Assembly (NCBI GenBank): GCA_019314155.1
Contig: JAFCZV010000020.1
Span: 1 to 18,441, forward strand
DNA: 18,441 nucleotides
DNA from: Deltaproteobacteria bacterium
GTDB lineage: Bacteria > Desulfobacterota > Desulfobacteria > Desulfobacterales > UBA11574
Direction of reading: 5' to 3'
Program-made: the position numbers and the translations under genes
Shown here: positions 6,828-14,558 of the stretch, piece by piece
How positions within the stretch are numbered: position 1 is the first letter of the stretch
Layout of the letters: every line of letters begins with the position of its first letter
The notes under the pieces: generated by a model
Told to the model about the DNA's origin: nothing
The model's input: only the letters and a program-made list of their open reading frames with translations
Database searches by the model: none

Positions 6828-9044
6828 TCAAGGTTCAACAACCAGGGTGAACGCATTTGATTTGGGTACAGGCAACCGAACCTCAAACAATGCCCCAGAA
6901 CCGTCAGGGTCTTCAAGTTTTAAAGTGCCGCCATGTTTTCGGACAATTTCGTGGCAGATATACAGACCGAGGCCGGTGCCGTCCCCCACCGCTTTGGTGG
7001 TGAAAAAAGGTTTAAAAATGTCCTTCCGGATCGACACGGGAATACCGGGCCCGGTATCTTTGCACGAAAAAACAACCTGGCTTGCATGTGTGTCAAACCG
7101 CGTAGAAAGAAACACCGTCCCCTTCATGTCCATAACCGCCTGGATAGCGTTGTGGATGATATTCAGCGCCACCTGACCCAAATTTGCAAAATTCCCCTGG
7201 ATATCCGGCAACTCCGGGGCATAATTTTCAACGATTTTAAGATCGCAATGTTTATATTGGTTGTGCATAATCCGTAACGCATCTTTGACAACAGAATTGA
7301 TGCTGACCGATTCAAGATAGGTCTGGGTTTGTCTGGAGAGTCCCAGAAGACTCGAAACAATCGATCTTGCCCGAAGAAGTTCCCCATCAACAAACTTAAG
7401 ATCATCGATCAAGTCCTCGTCAGGAGGATTTTCTGTATCCCATTGTTCGATGTCTTCGATGGCGGACTGGACCAGACTGGTGGCACTTGTCAGGGGATTG
7501 TTGAGTTCATGGGCAACACCCGCAACCAATTGGCCGATGGCGGCCAGACTTTCCGAACGGATCAACTGCTCTTGGGTTCGTTCCTTTTCAAAAAGGGCCT
7601 CTTTTAGGTCGCGGGTCCTTTCTTCAACCTTTTTTTCGAGATCCTTATTCAGGTCATCGATGACTTTATAGGAACGGGCGTTTTCAATGGCAAGGGCGCT
7701 CTGGCTGGAGAGTGTTTCAAGAAGATCAACGTCTTCCTGTATAAAAAGATCGCCGGAACGCTTTTCACCAAGCACAATGAATCCATTCAACGTCTCCTCG
7801 AATATCAGCGGAAGCGCTATCTCGGCATTCAACGCCTCCATATCTGAGAATACATCCGGGGACATGGCCTTTATGGTATCCTTTTTTAAACTGTTTTTCA
7901 CAACAGGTTGGCGATGCGTCTGCATCCATCTCACCAGGGCGGAGTTCTCACCCCATGTAAGCGGTTGATCAGAATTCACCTGTTTGCCACGGACTGCAAA
8001 ATTTACGAATTTTTTCCCGGAGATGCCTGACAAAAACAGGGTGCAATGGTCCACCAGCATCGTATCGGCCACCGTATCCATCAGAAGTTTTGCAATTGCG
8101 TCGAAATTGAGCACAGATACGACCATCTGGCTCACATGTTTGATGGTCTTCTGATAGTCATATTTGCCTTTGAAGAAAATACGATCGACAAAGTTTTGAA
8201 CGTTTGATTTTAACGGTCCGAAGACAAATGCAATGAGAATAAAAAAGAATATGGGGAAATACATCGAATTTGAAAGATGAAACCCCTTGAAAACGGTGTC
8301 GGCAACAATAATGAGCAGAGCATACAAACATGTCAAAAACGCCGTCAAAATCGAATAAATAAGGCTTTTTCTGATCAATATCCCCATGTCCAGCAAGTCG
8401 TGCTTGAAAAGCCCTACAGCAAAAACAATCAGGGGAATAAAACTTAAATTGCCGGGAGGATACACCGAATAGCCCTGGATGGTAAAGATATTCAGCCCGT
8501 TCATAAGACCCATGATCCCAAATCCGACAAATAGATACTTAAGCCTGTTCTTGTGGGAACTGCTTTTTTCCTGCTGAATGGCCTGATGGATCAGTATCAA
8601 AACATATAGGGTAACGAAGAGGCCGGCCAGGCCGAAGAAAGGATAGAGGGTGCCGCCCCTTGCGAAGTAACCAAAATAATGTTTCTGCATGGAAGCAATA
8701 TAAAAGGGTGTCGGCGTTAAGCACATCAGAAAAAATGAATAGCCATATGCAGCCTTGATCAGCCATTTTCGCCCGGAAATATTGAGATAGAAATGGAAAA
8801 AATGGACATACACCGGGAAGAGATAGACAATAAAAAAATGATCCGTGCGACTGATAAAAAGCGCCGTTTCTGCTGATTCGACATTAAAGGCAAAAAGGAT
8901 GTCAAAGTAAAGAAAAGATCCGAGTACGCAAATAGTAAAAAAAAGGAGGTTGGACTGGGTCCTTGGGCCGCGGAAAATCGCCAAAGCAGCCAGTGCGAGA
9001 AAGCAAATCAGCGTCAACAATGGTGGAATGCTGTAGAAGGTCAT
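6828..9044 (-). CDS. Membrane sensor histidine kinase: 7TM-like N-terminus, GAF, HisKA, HATPase
   Basis: 738-aa inner-membrane two-component sensor. Residues 1 to about 275 hold multiple hydrophobic segments resembling the histidine kinase N-terminal 7TM region. A linker DRIFFKGKYDYQKT (288-300) follows, similar to PrsK-type kinases, then a GAF-like domain (about 305-455) and a charged coiled coil (about 460-500). The HisKA H-box is AGVAHELNNPL with phospho-acceptor His512. The ATPase domain carries the N-box NIIHNAIQA (about 628-636), DTGPGIP (663-669) and GTGLGLYI (689-696), so it looks catalytically intact. The H-box followed by LNNPL is of the NtrB/ZraS-like type. The start codon overlaps the recN stop as ATGA, so translation is probably coupled to recN. 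No response regulator lies in the window, so the partner is encoded elsewhere. The signal is unknown. Confidence 0.93.
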   Translation of the reverse strand: MTFYSIPPLLTLICFLALAALAIFRGPRTQSNLLFFTICVLGSFLYFDILFAFNVESAETALFISRTDHFFIVYLFPVYVHFFHFYLNISGRKWLIKAAYGYSFFLMCLTPTPFYIASMQKHYFGYFARGGTLYPFFGLAGLFVTLYVLILIHQAIQQEKSSSHKNRLKYLFVGFGIMGLMNGLNIFTIQGYSVYPPGNLSFIPLIVFAVGLFKHDLLDMGILIRKSLIYSILTAFLTCLYALLIIVADTVFKGFHLSNSMYFPIFFFILIAFVFGPLKSNVQNFVDRIFFKGKYDYQKTIKHVSQMVVSVLNFDAIAKLLMDTVADTMLVDHCTLFLSGISGKKFVNFAVRGKQVNSDQPLTWGENSALVRWMQTHRQPVVKNSLKKDTIKAMSPDVFSDMEALNAEIALPLIFEETLNGFIVLGEKRSGDLFIQEDVDLLETLSSQSALAIENARSYKVIDDLNKDLEKKVEERTRDLKEALFEKERTQEQLIRSESLAAIGQLVAGVAHELNNPLTSATSLVQSAIEDIEQWDTENPPDEDLIDDLKFVDGELLRARSIVSSLLGLSRQTQTYLESVSINSVVKDALRIMHNQYKHCDLKIVENYAPELPDIQGNFANLGQVALNIIHNAIQAVMDMKGTVFLSTRFDTHASQVVFSCKDTGPGIPVSIRKDIFKPFFTTKAVGDGTGLGLYICHEIVRKHGGTLKLEDPDGSGALFEVRLPVPKSNAFTLVVEP

Positions 9045-10750
9045 GGTGTTCTAATTTTGCCCAGCATCTCATGGGCATGATCCAAAGTAGCTCGGGTTAT
9101 TTTTTCACCCCCCAGCATCCGGGCTATCTCTTTCACGCGTTCTGTTTCACTGAGTCGTTTGATGATGGTACTGGTTCTTCCATCTGAAACGCGCTTTGAG
9201 ATCCTGAAATGATGATCGCCAAATTTGGCAATCTGAGGCAAATGGGTGATGCAGATGACCTGGTGATGACGGGCAAGAGAGGACAGTTTTTTGCCGACAA
9301 CCTCGGCAACACTCCCCCCGATTCCAGCATCAACTTCATCGAACACAATGGTCTCCACCGCTTCTGTTTCGGCCAGTATGGCCTTTAAAGCGAGCACCAC
9401 TCTCGACAGTTCGCCGCCTGAAACAATGCTGGGAAGCGGTTTCAGCGGTTCTCCCACATTCGGAGCAATCCGGAAGGTTGCTTGGTCGATCCCGGTTTCG
9501 AAGACGGTTTTCTCTTCGATTGTAAGATAAGGATCGACATCTTCATCCGCCGGCATGGTCCGAAACGATATTTTAAACTTTGTGTGAGGCATCTTAAGAG
9601 AGGTCAGTTCTTTTTCTACTTTTTGAGCCAGTGTTTTTGCTGTTTTTTTCCTATCCCTGGAGAGTTTATGGGTCAGTTCGGTCAATTTGCCATGCAGTTC
9701 AAAAAGCTTTTTTTCAGTATCGGCGATATTCCCGGATAAATTTTCCACTTCCGAAAACTCATGATCAATGGATTCAAGACGTAAAAGCACCGTTTCCAGC
9801 GAGCCTCCGTATTTGCGCTTCAGCTTAACGAGGGTGTCAAGTCGCTCTTCAACCGTATCCAGACGGCTTTCGTCCGTCTGTATGTTTTTCAAATACGTTC
9901 TAAGTTCATCCGCAATATCTTCAAGATGAAAAGCTGCTTCAGCGATACGCTCCGCCTTTGGAGCAAGCAAAGGATCTATGGTCGAAGCCTTGTCAAGATC
10001 TTTCTTCACAACCAAAAGGACTTCAACAGCAGCGCCATGTGAATCATAAAGCATTTCGATGCCACCCTGAACCGTCTGGAAAAGTGCTTCGCTGTTTTTC
10101 AGACGTGTCCGTTCTTGTTCCAGGGCAGTATCTTCTCCGGGTGATACCGATGCTTGCCGGATCTCTTTTTGCTGGAATTCGAGCAGCTGTATGTGTTCCG
10201 CCTGCCGGTCCCTTTTATGCTTCAGGTCATTCAATCTCCGAATCAGCGGAACGATTTCATGAAAACACCTGGATACTTTCTCACGCACAGCCGTCAACCC
10301 GCCAAATTGATCGATGATTGCCAGCTGCTGGTCTTCCTTTAACAACCCTTGATGAGCGTGCTGTCCGGATATACTGGCCAGATTTTCGGTGATAAGATTC
10401 AGTATCCCAATGGTGGTAAGGCGTCCATTGATATAAATCCGGTGTCGATCTTTCCTGGAAATAATCCTTCTGATCAACAGCCCTTCTTCAGGATTGTATC
10501 CGTTGTCTTTCATAATTTTGGCAATGGGGCTTTGTTTTTTTATTTGAAACAATGCTTCGAGTTCTGCTGTTTCGTAACCGGTACGAATGAGTTTTGCCGT
10601 CGCCCGGCTGCCGAGGAGAAGATTGACGGCATTGATGATAATGGATTTGCCGGCGCCGGTCTCACCACTTAAGATGGCCAGTCCCTCTGAAAAAGATATC
10701 TGAAGGTCGTCGATGATGGCAAAGTTTCTAATGGAGAATTCTCGGAGCAT
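9041..10750 (-). CDS. recN: DNA repair protein RecN
   Basis: SMC-like ATPase acting in double-strand break repair. The 569 aa match the usual family length. It starts MLREFSIRNFAIID with Walker A GETGAGKS at 29-36. A long charged coiled-coil arm lies at about 155-395, and the C-terminal half-site carries the ABC signature SGGELSR (444-450) and Walker B IVFDEVD (468-474), then the ITHLPQIA switch segment near 501-508. The start fits the family exactly even though no strong Shine-Dalgarno is visible upstream. In many bacteria recN is under LexA control; I looked for a CTGT-N8-ACAG box upstream and did not see one. The 3' end overlaps the histidine kinase start by 4 bases. Confidence 0.97.
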   Translation of the reverse strand: MLREFSIRNFAIIDDLQISFSEGLAILSGETGAGKSIIINAVNLLLGSRATAKLIRTGYETAELEALFQIKKQSPIAKIMKDNGYNPEEGLLIRRIISRKDRHRIYINGRLTTIGILNLITENLASISGQHAHQGLLKEDQQLAIIDQFGGLTAVREKVSRCFHEIVPLIRRLNDLKHKRDRQAEHIQLLEFQQKEIRQASVSPGEDTALEQERTRLKNSEALFQTVQGGIEMLYDSHGAAVEVLLVVKKDLDKASTIDPLLAPKAERIAEAAFHLEDIADELRTYLKNIQTDESRLDTVEERLDTLVKLKRKYGGSLETVLLRLESIDHEFSEVENLSGNIADTEKKLFELHGKLTELTHKLSRDRKKTAKTLAQKVEKELTSLKMPHTKFKISFRTMPADEDVDPYLTIEEKTVFETGIDQATFRIAPNVGEPLKPLPSIVSGGELSRVVLALKAILAETEAVETIVFDEVDAGIGGSVAEVVGKKLSSLARHHQVICITHLPQIAKFGDHHFRISKRVSDGRTSTIIKRLSETERVKEIARMLGGEKITRATLDHAHEMLGKIRTP

Positions 10751-10866
10751 AGAAGCGAAAATCCAATTGTCTTAATGTGGGAAGAAAGATCATTTTCGAC
10801 TTTATCGCACAATATTCGCAAGTTGTAAAGATTCTTGTTTTTTGATGTCCATGGGATTTCACTGTA

Positions 10867-11157
10867 AAGGCTTAAGCTAGGGCAAACGCATTTGAATCCC
10901 AATAGAGAGAACGCTTCACGACGGCGTGTATCTCTTTCCAACCGACTGAAACTTGTGCTTAAGCACCCGTAAGCCCGAGCCGTGCCAGAGTTATAAAGAA
11001 CAATTCGTCAATAAAACATCCGATGGATGTTTTAAATCATAATTTCATTCGGCTCGGTCTAACGCGTGCTAAAGCCCTTCAAACAGCCAGTCGGTTGGAA
11101 AGAGATACACGCCGTCGCTTCGCTGTACCGAAATCATATGCGTTCACCCTGAGCCTT
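10867..11157. mobile_element. Large nested imperfect palindrome, MITE-like or structured intergenic element
   Basis: About 290 bp that fold back on themselves at several levels around a common centre near 11018. Level 1: a 9-base perfect stem, 11013-11021 with 11025-11033, loop GAT. Level 2: 10957-10982 with 11050-11075, 22 of 26 positions paired. Level 3: a perfect 30-base inverted repeat, 10919-10948 with 11088-11117. Level 4: an outer imperfect zone, for example about 15 of 20 positions between 10879-10898 and 11131-11150, and AAGGCT/AGCCTT at the ends. No coding frame is supported inside. The length and quality far exceed a terminator, and no clear target duplication is visible. The size and lack of a gene fit a non-autonomous transposable element; a structured RNA is an alternative. 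Confidence 0.7.
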
Positions 11158-11170
11158 AAACGCATATTCC

Positions 11171-11199
11171 TTGACAGATCAGGAAGATAAGGCTATTTT
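11171..11199 (+). promoter_or_regulatory. Sigma70-type promoter for the alpha/beta hydrolase gene
   Basis: TTGACA at 11171-11176, a 17-base spacer, and TATTTT at 11194-11199. The predicted start near 11206 gives a leader of about 22 bases, and an AAGGA ribosome site at 11215-11219 precedes the ATG at 11228 by 8 bases. It lies immediately outside the palindromic element. A perfect -35 with optimal spacing makes this the best promoter candidate in the window. Confidence 0.65.
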
Positions 11200-11227
11200 T
11201 TTGTAAAATTCGTCAAGGATGGATATT

Positions 11228-12004
11228 ATGTCTGAAAAAGGTATTGTATTTTTTCCGGATAGCTTCATCGAAGCCACCCCCAAAGATTACCGATTGGACG
11301 ACTACGAAGATGTGTTCTTTCCGGCCCAGGACAGCACCCGTCTGCACGGCTGGTTCGTGAACGGTCCGGATACGCGTGCGGTACTTCTGTGGTTTCATGG
11401 CAATGCCGGAAATATCAGTCACCGGCTGCACAATCTTAAAAAGCTTCATGATGCCCTTCAGATTCCGATCTTCATTTTTGATTACCGTGAATACGGCCTG
11501 AGCCAAGGGGAAATATCGAAGGCCGGGACTTTTTCAGACGCCCACGGAGCATTTCAATATCTAATCCGAGACAAGGGGTTTAAAGCATCATCTGTATTGC
11601 TGTTCGGTCGGTCCCTGGGAACCGCCCTCGCCGTCGATATCGCCAGCAGGGAAGACTGTCTGGGGGTCATTCTGGAAGCCGCGTTCACGTCAACGGACGA
11701 TATGATGCAACGTTATTTTCCTTTCTTTGCACCGCAGCCGACATCGACCGTCAAATATGACAGCCTATCCTTGATCGAGAATATAAAATCACCCCTTCTG
11801 TTCGTCCATGGACAATTTGATCAAACCATTCCGGCTTCCATGGCCCGTCGTCTGTTTGAAAAAGCGTCGTCTCCCAAAGATTTTTATGAAATCCCGGGCG
11901 CAGATCACAATGACACCTATCTGGTGGGCGGGAATGAATATTTTGCCGTGTGGCAGAAATTTTTAATCAATTGTTTCAATCGCAAGAAATCCAGCAAACC
12001 TTAA
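11228..12004 (+). CDS. Alpha/beta hydrolase, BEM46/YfhR-like (serine hydrolase)
   Basis: 258-aa esterase/peptidase-like alpha/beta hydrolase. Visible marks: oxyanion-hole motif HGNAGN (57-62), the YREYGLSQG loop, nucleophile elbow GRSLG with Ser129, acid Asp198 in HGQFDQTIP, and His227 in GADHND, a complete catalytic triad. The ATG at 11219 overlaps the AAGGA site, so the second ATG at 11228 is the better start; an in-frame stop at 11204 rules out a longer protein. Relatives usually carry an N-terminal membrane anchor just before the (I/L)xFFP motif; here the protein begins almost at that motif (GIVFFPD), so the anchor is absent and the enzyme should be cytosolic. The substrate is unknown. 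It is a lone gene with its own promoter, sitting between two palindromic elements. Confidence 0.88.
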   Translation: MSEKGIVFFPDSFIEATPKDYRLDDYEDVFFPAQDSTRLHGWFVNGPDTRAVLLWFHGNAGNISHRLHNLKKLHDALQIPIFIFDYREYGLSQGEISKAGTFSDAHGAFQYLIRDKGFKASSVLLFGRSLGTALAVDIASREDCLGVILEAAFTSTDDMMQRYFPFFAPQPTSTVKYDSLSLIENIKSPLLFVHGQFDQTIPASMARRLFEKASSPKDFYEIPGADHNDTYLVGGNEYFAVWQKFLINCFNRKKSSKP

Positions 12005-12047
12005 TTTTGCTTGTGAAAGTATTTTGAAACGACTATATTATTTTTTT

Positions 12048-12286
12048 GTATGTATTCAGGGGGTGCGCTTTCCCGTGTAACGATACCTGCCCGCTCGTGC
12101 CCCAAGCCGCCTCGCCTTGCCCGTCCGCCATGGGCTTCGCCTCAGGCGAATGCCGGGCGGGCTTGGCTGGCGGGCGAGCTTGCATGGCAGGCGGGTTGGC
12201 GGAGTGCCACCGCTGCTAAGCCATTGAAATGACCAGACACGTAGACGCAAGAGTGAAATGGGGAAGCGCACCCCCTGAATACATAC
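12048..12286. mobile_element. GC-rich element with 27-bp terminal inverted repeats, MITE-like
   Basis: Outer arms 12048-12074 and 12260-12286 are reverse complements with one mismatch (core TGTATTCAGGGGGTGCGCTT). The ~185 bases between are strongly GC-rich and full of short stem-loops such as TTCGCC-TCA-GGCGAA at 12136-12150, in contrast to AT-rich flanks on both sides. Two short frames run through it on opposite strands but look like translated repeat, not protein. It occupies most of the 316-bp gap between the hydrolase and the ACT-domain gene. No obvious target duplication is seen. Its arms do not match the element at 10867-11157, so it is a different family. Confidence 0.72.
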
Positions 12287-12320
12287 GGTTTTTTAAAACG
12301 CTAAAAAGTAGGAGTAAAAC

Positions 12321-12755
12321 ATGGTCAGGACAGAAATATCACTATTTTTGGAAAACGTTCCCGGAGAACTTGGAAAACTGGCGTCACTGTTTTCAAACGA
12401 GCGCATCAACATCGATGCCCGGGGGAAATCCATAAAGCGGATCGCTTCGGTTGCCAGCTACAATTCCATGCGGAAAGACTCGGCCAAATTCGCTCTGATT
12501 CGGATGATTGTTGATCAGACGGACAAGGCCATCGATCTGTTGTCAAAAAATGATTACCTTTTCGATATTATGCCGGTGATGACCCTTGAACTTGAAAACA
12601 AACCGGGTTCACTTGCAGCCATCACAAATAAGTTTGGAAAGGAAGGCATCAACATCAACTATGTTTACGGAACGGTTTCGTCACCTGATGAAAAATGCCT
12701 TTTTGTGTTTTGTCCGGAAGATATCGATCTGGCGGCCAAAATTTTCAAAGAATAG
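12321..12755 (+). CDS. Tandem ACT-domain amino-acid-binding protein
   Basis: 144-aa protein made of two ACT domains and nothing else. ACT1 covers about residues 4-70 (ISLFLENVPGELGKLASLFSNERINI) and ACT2 about 72-140 (TLELENKPGSLAAITNKFGKEGININYVYG). The glycine-containing loops PGELG and PGSLA mark the ligand-binding turns. Stand-alone tandem ACT proteins are thought to bind small ligands, usually amino acids, and to modulate partner proteins; the ligand cannot be read here. A GGAG site lies a few bases before the ATG. The upstream neighbour is a GC-rich palindromic element, and the 3' end converges on the acyl-CoA dehydrogenase gene with only 11 bases between the stop codons. Confidence 0.87.
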   Translation: MVRTEISLFLENVPGELGKLASLFSNERINIDARGKSIKRIASVASYNSMRKDSAKFALIRMIVDQTDKAIDLLSKNDYLFDIMPVMTLELENKPGSLAAITNKFGKEGININYVYGTVSSPDEKCLFVFCPEDIDLAAKIFKE

Positions 12756-12766
12756 AAACCCGATTT

Positions 12767-13933
12767 TCACGACCCATGTGAGGGCCGACGCTTATCCTTT
12801 AATATGTGGTTGGAGATAACCACTCTCTGAATTTCCGAAGTTCCTTCATAAATTGTAAAAACCCGGGCATCCCTGTAAAAACGTTCAACCGGATAGTCTT
12901 TAATAAATCCATACCCGCCATGGATCTGCAACGCTTTTGCAGTCACCCGATTGACCATTTCAGAGGCAAAAAGCTTGGCCATGGACGCCTGCGCGATAAT
13001 TTTTTCGCCCCTGTCTTTCATGGCGGCGGCTGAAAGCATTAACTGTCGTGCCGCTTCTATTTCTGTTGCCATGTCCGCGATTATCCAGCGCAGGCCCTGA
13101 AATTTGGAAATCGGCCGGCCGAACTGCTCTCTTTTTTTAGCATACTTTACTGCAGCATCGAATGCCGCCTGTGCAACCCCCACCGACTGGGCCGCGATAC
13201 CGATGCGTCCGCCGTCCAGTGCTTTCATGGCGATTTTAAAACCGTCTCCCTCATTCCCCAATCTGTTTTCAGCAGGAACGATGCAATCGTTTAAGATTAG
13301 GTCCGTAGTATCGGAAGCACGGAGACCCATTTTATTTTCCTCTTTTCCCACAATAAATCCGGGAGTATCTTTTTCAACAATAAACACACTGATACCGTGG
13401 TGACGCTGTTTTTCATCCGTGATGGCCGTAACAATAACCAATCCGGCATTCCTTCCTGATGTGATAAACCGTTTTGTGCCGTTTATAATGTACGCATCAC
13501 CTTTTCGGACAGCGGTGGTCGACTGCCGGACAGGATCCGAGCCGGCATGGGGTTCGGTCATGGCAAAGGCGCCGATGATGTCTCCCCTTGAAAGCGGTTT
13601 TAAAAACTTTTCCTTCTGCATCTCGGTGCCCAACCGGTAGATGCTTTCACAGACAATGGAATTGTGAACCGACATAACCACTGCGGTTGAAGCACAGGAA
13701 TAGGCAATCTCGGAAAGGGCCAGGACATAACTCACCGTATCGGCACCGGACCCTTCATATTCAAACGGGACCATCATTCCCATAAGCCCCAGTTCTCCCA
13801 TCTTTTTAAGATTTTCAACCGGAAATTCCTTGGACTCATCGCGTTCCGCAGCGGTCGGCGCAACGACTTTCCTCGAAAACTCCCTGGCCATGGTCTGAAT
13901 CATGATCTGCTCATCCGTCAGTGCAAAAGACAT
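12767..13933 (-). CDS. Short-chain acyl-CoA dehydrogenase (butyryl-CoA dehydrogenase-like)
   Basis: FAD-dependent oxidation of a short acyl-CoA to the trans-2-enoyl-CoA, passing electrons to electron transfer flavoprotein. 388 aa, the family length, with N-terminal helical domain, the beta domain with AFAMTEPHAGSDP (122-134) and INGTKRFITSG (150-160), KREQFGRPISKFQ (267-279), and QIHGGYGFIKDYPVERFYRDARVFTIYEGTSEIQR at the C-terminus (split motif, 336-370). The catalytic base is Glu363 in IYEGTSEIQ, the position used by short- and medium-chain enzymes. AAGGA lies 7 bases before the ATG. It is the last gene of the string beginning with icmF or the thiolase, 61 bp after the regulator gene. Butyryl-CoA as substrate is inferred from the neighbours; isobutyryl- or 2-methylbutyryl-CoA remain possible. 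Confidence 0.93.
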   Translation of the reverse strand: MSFALTDEQIMIQTMAREFSRKVVAPTAAERDESKEFPVENLKKMGELGLMGMMVPFEYEGSGADTVSYVLALSEIAYSCASTAVVMSVHNSIVCESIYRLGTEMQKEKFLKPLSRGDIIGAFAMTEPHAGSDPVRQSTTAVRKGDAYIINGTKRFITSGRNAGLVIVTAITDEKQRHHGISVFIVEKDTPGFIVGKEENKMGLRASDTTDLILNDCIVPAENRLGNEGDGFKIAMKALDGGRIGIAAQSVGVAQAAFDAAVKYAKKREQFGRPISKFQGLRWIIADMATEIEAARQLMLSAAAMKDRGEKIIAQASMAKLFASEMVNRVTAKALQIHGGYGFIKDYPVERFYRDARVFTIYEGTSEIQRVVISNHILKDKRRPSHGS

Positions 13934-13994
13934 CGATTATTCCTTTTAACATTTTCAAAATAAATTCGTTTGTGCGAACCCTAAGTTCTCAAAG

Positions 13995-14546
13995 CTACGG
14001 ACCATAAATTATGACCAGCATCTCTGCTTTTTCTTCTCCGATATTTGTCAATTTATGCCGTATCCCCGAGTTGAAATGAAGAGATTCCCCGACATCGAGG
14101 ATATTGATATGATCACCGACCGTCACTTCGACTTTTCCGGCCAGCACATAGACGAACTCTTCACCCTCGTGCTGATATCCCACGCCCTTGTGATCCTGCA
14201 TGGCGTCAATCGAGACCTTGAACGCCTTCAAATGTTTATTCTCTGCCCCGGGCGTCAGGGTTGTATAGGCATAATTTTCCGTGCGTTTTGTGTAGGCCTT
14301 GATACGACGCCTCAAGCTCGACTCCTGTTCTCTGAGGAAAAAGCCCGAATCGATCTCCAGCGCCCTGGCAATCTGCAAAAGCGCTCCCACCGGCGGAATC
14401 TTTTTACCGCTCTCGATTTCTTTTAGATAATCGGTAGAAAAACCGGTTTCATTGGCCACACGATCAAGGGTCATTTTTTTCTTTAACCGCTCCTTCTTTA
14501 TCTTCTTTCCGACCGGGGCCAGAGCCTCGGCTTTCTTCTTAGCCAT
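13995..14546 (-). CDS. XRE-family transcriptional regulator with C-terminal cupin domain
   Basis: 183-aa DNA-binding regulator. A lysine-rich N-terminus leads into a helix-turn-helix (about 14-66: KIKKERLKKKMTLDRVANE, GFSTDYLKEIESGKKIPP), then a linker and a cupin_2 barrel (about 105-182) with HEGEEFVYVLAGKVEVTVGD and SGIRHKLTNIGEEKAEMLVI. His126, the Glu residues at 129-130 and His164 could form a metal or ligand site. HTH-cupin proteins of this type commonly sense a small metabolite and control the operon they sit in. Here the gene lies between hbd and the acyl-CoA dehydrogenase, 9 bp after the hbd stop, with its AAGGAGG overlapping that stop, so control of this beta-oxidation string is the simple reading. 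The ligand is unknown; an acyl-CoA or an organic acid is a guess. Confidence 0.91.
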   Translation of the reverse strand: MAKKKAEALAPVGKKIKKERLKKKMTLDRVANETGFSTDYLKEIESGKKIPPVGALLQIARALEIDSGFFLREQESSLRRRIKAYTKRTENYAYTTLTPGAENKHLKAFKVSIDAMQDHKGVGYQHEGEEFVYVLAGKVEVTVGDHINILDVGESLHFNSGIRHKLTNIGEEKAEMLVIIYGP

Positions 14547-14550
14547 AACG

Positions 14551-14558
14551 CCTCCTTA
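14551..14558 (-). promoter_or_regulatory. Fused stop codon / ribosome binding site between hbd and the regulator gene
   Basis: On the minus strand the bases read TAAGGAGG: the TAA ends hbd and the same bases form the Shine-Dalgarno of the XRE-cupin gene, whose ATG follows 4 bases later. This implies coupled translation of the two genes. Confidence 0.75.

Noticed and set aside
6704..6916. 70-codon minus-strand frame across the end of the histidine kinase
   Set aside because: It overlaps the kinase C-terminus and the fmdB start, with no recognisable features.
10751..10866. LexA/SOS box upstream of recN
   Set aside because: No CTGT-N8-ACAG palindrome was found; an isolated ACTGTA does not suffice.
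10669..10941. 90-codon minus-strand frame upstream of and overlapping recN
   Set aside because: It is in another frame from recN, runs into the palindromic element and shows no protein-like pattern.
12050..12271. Two opposing short frames in the GC-rich element
   Set aside because: They are translations of a palindromic hairpin-rich repeat; high GC removes stops. No ribosome site or protein-like pattern.
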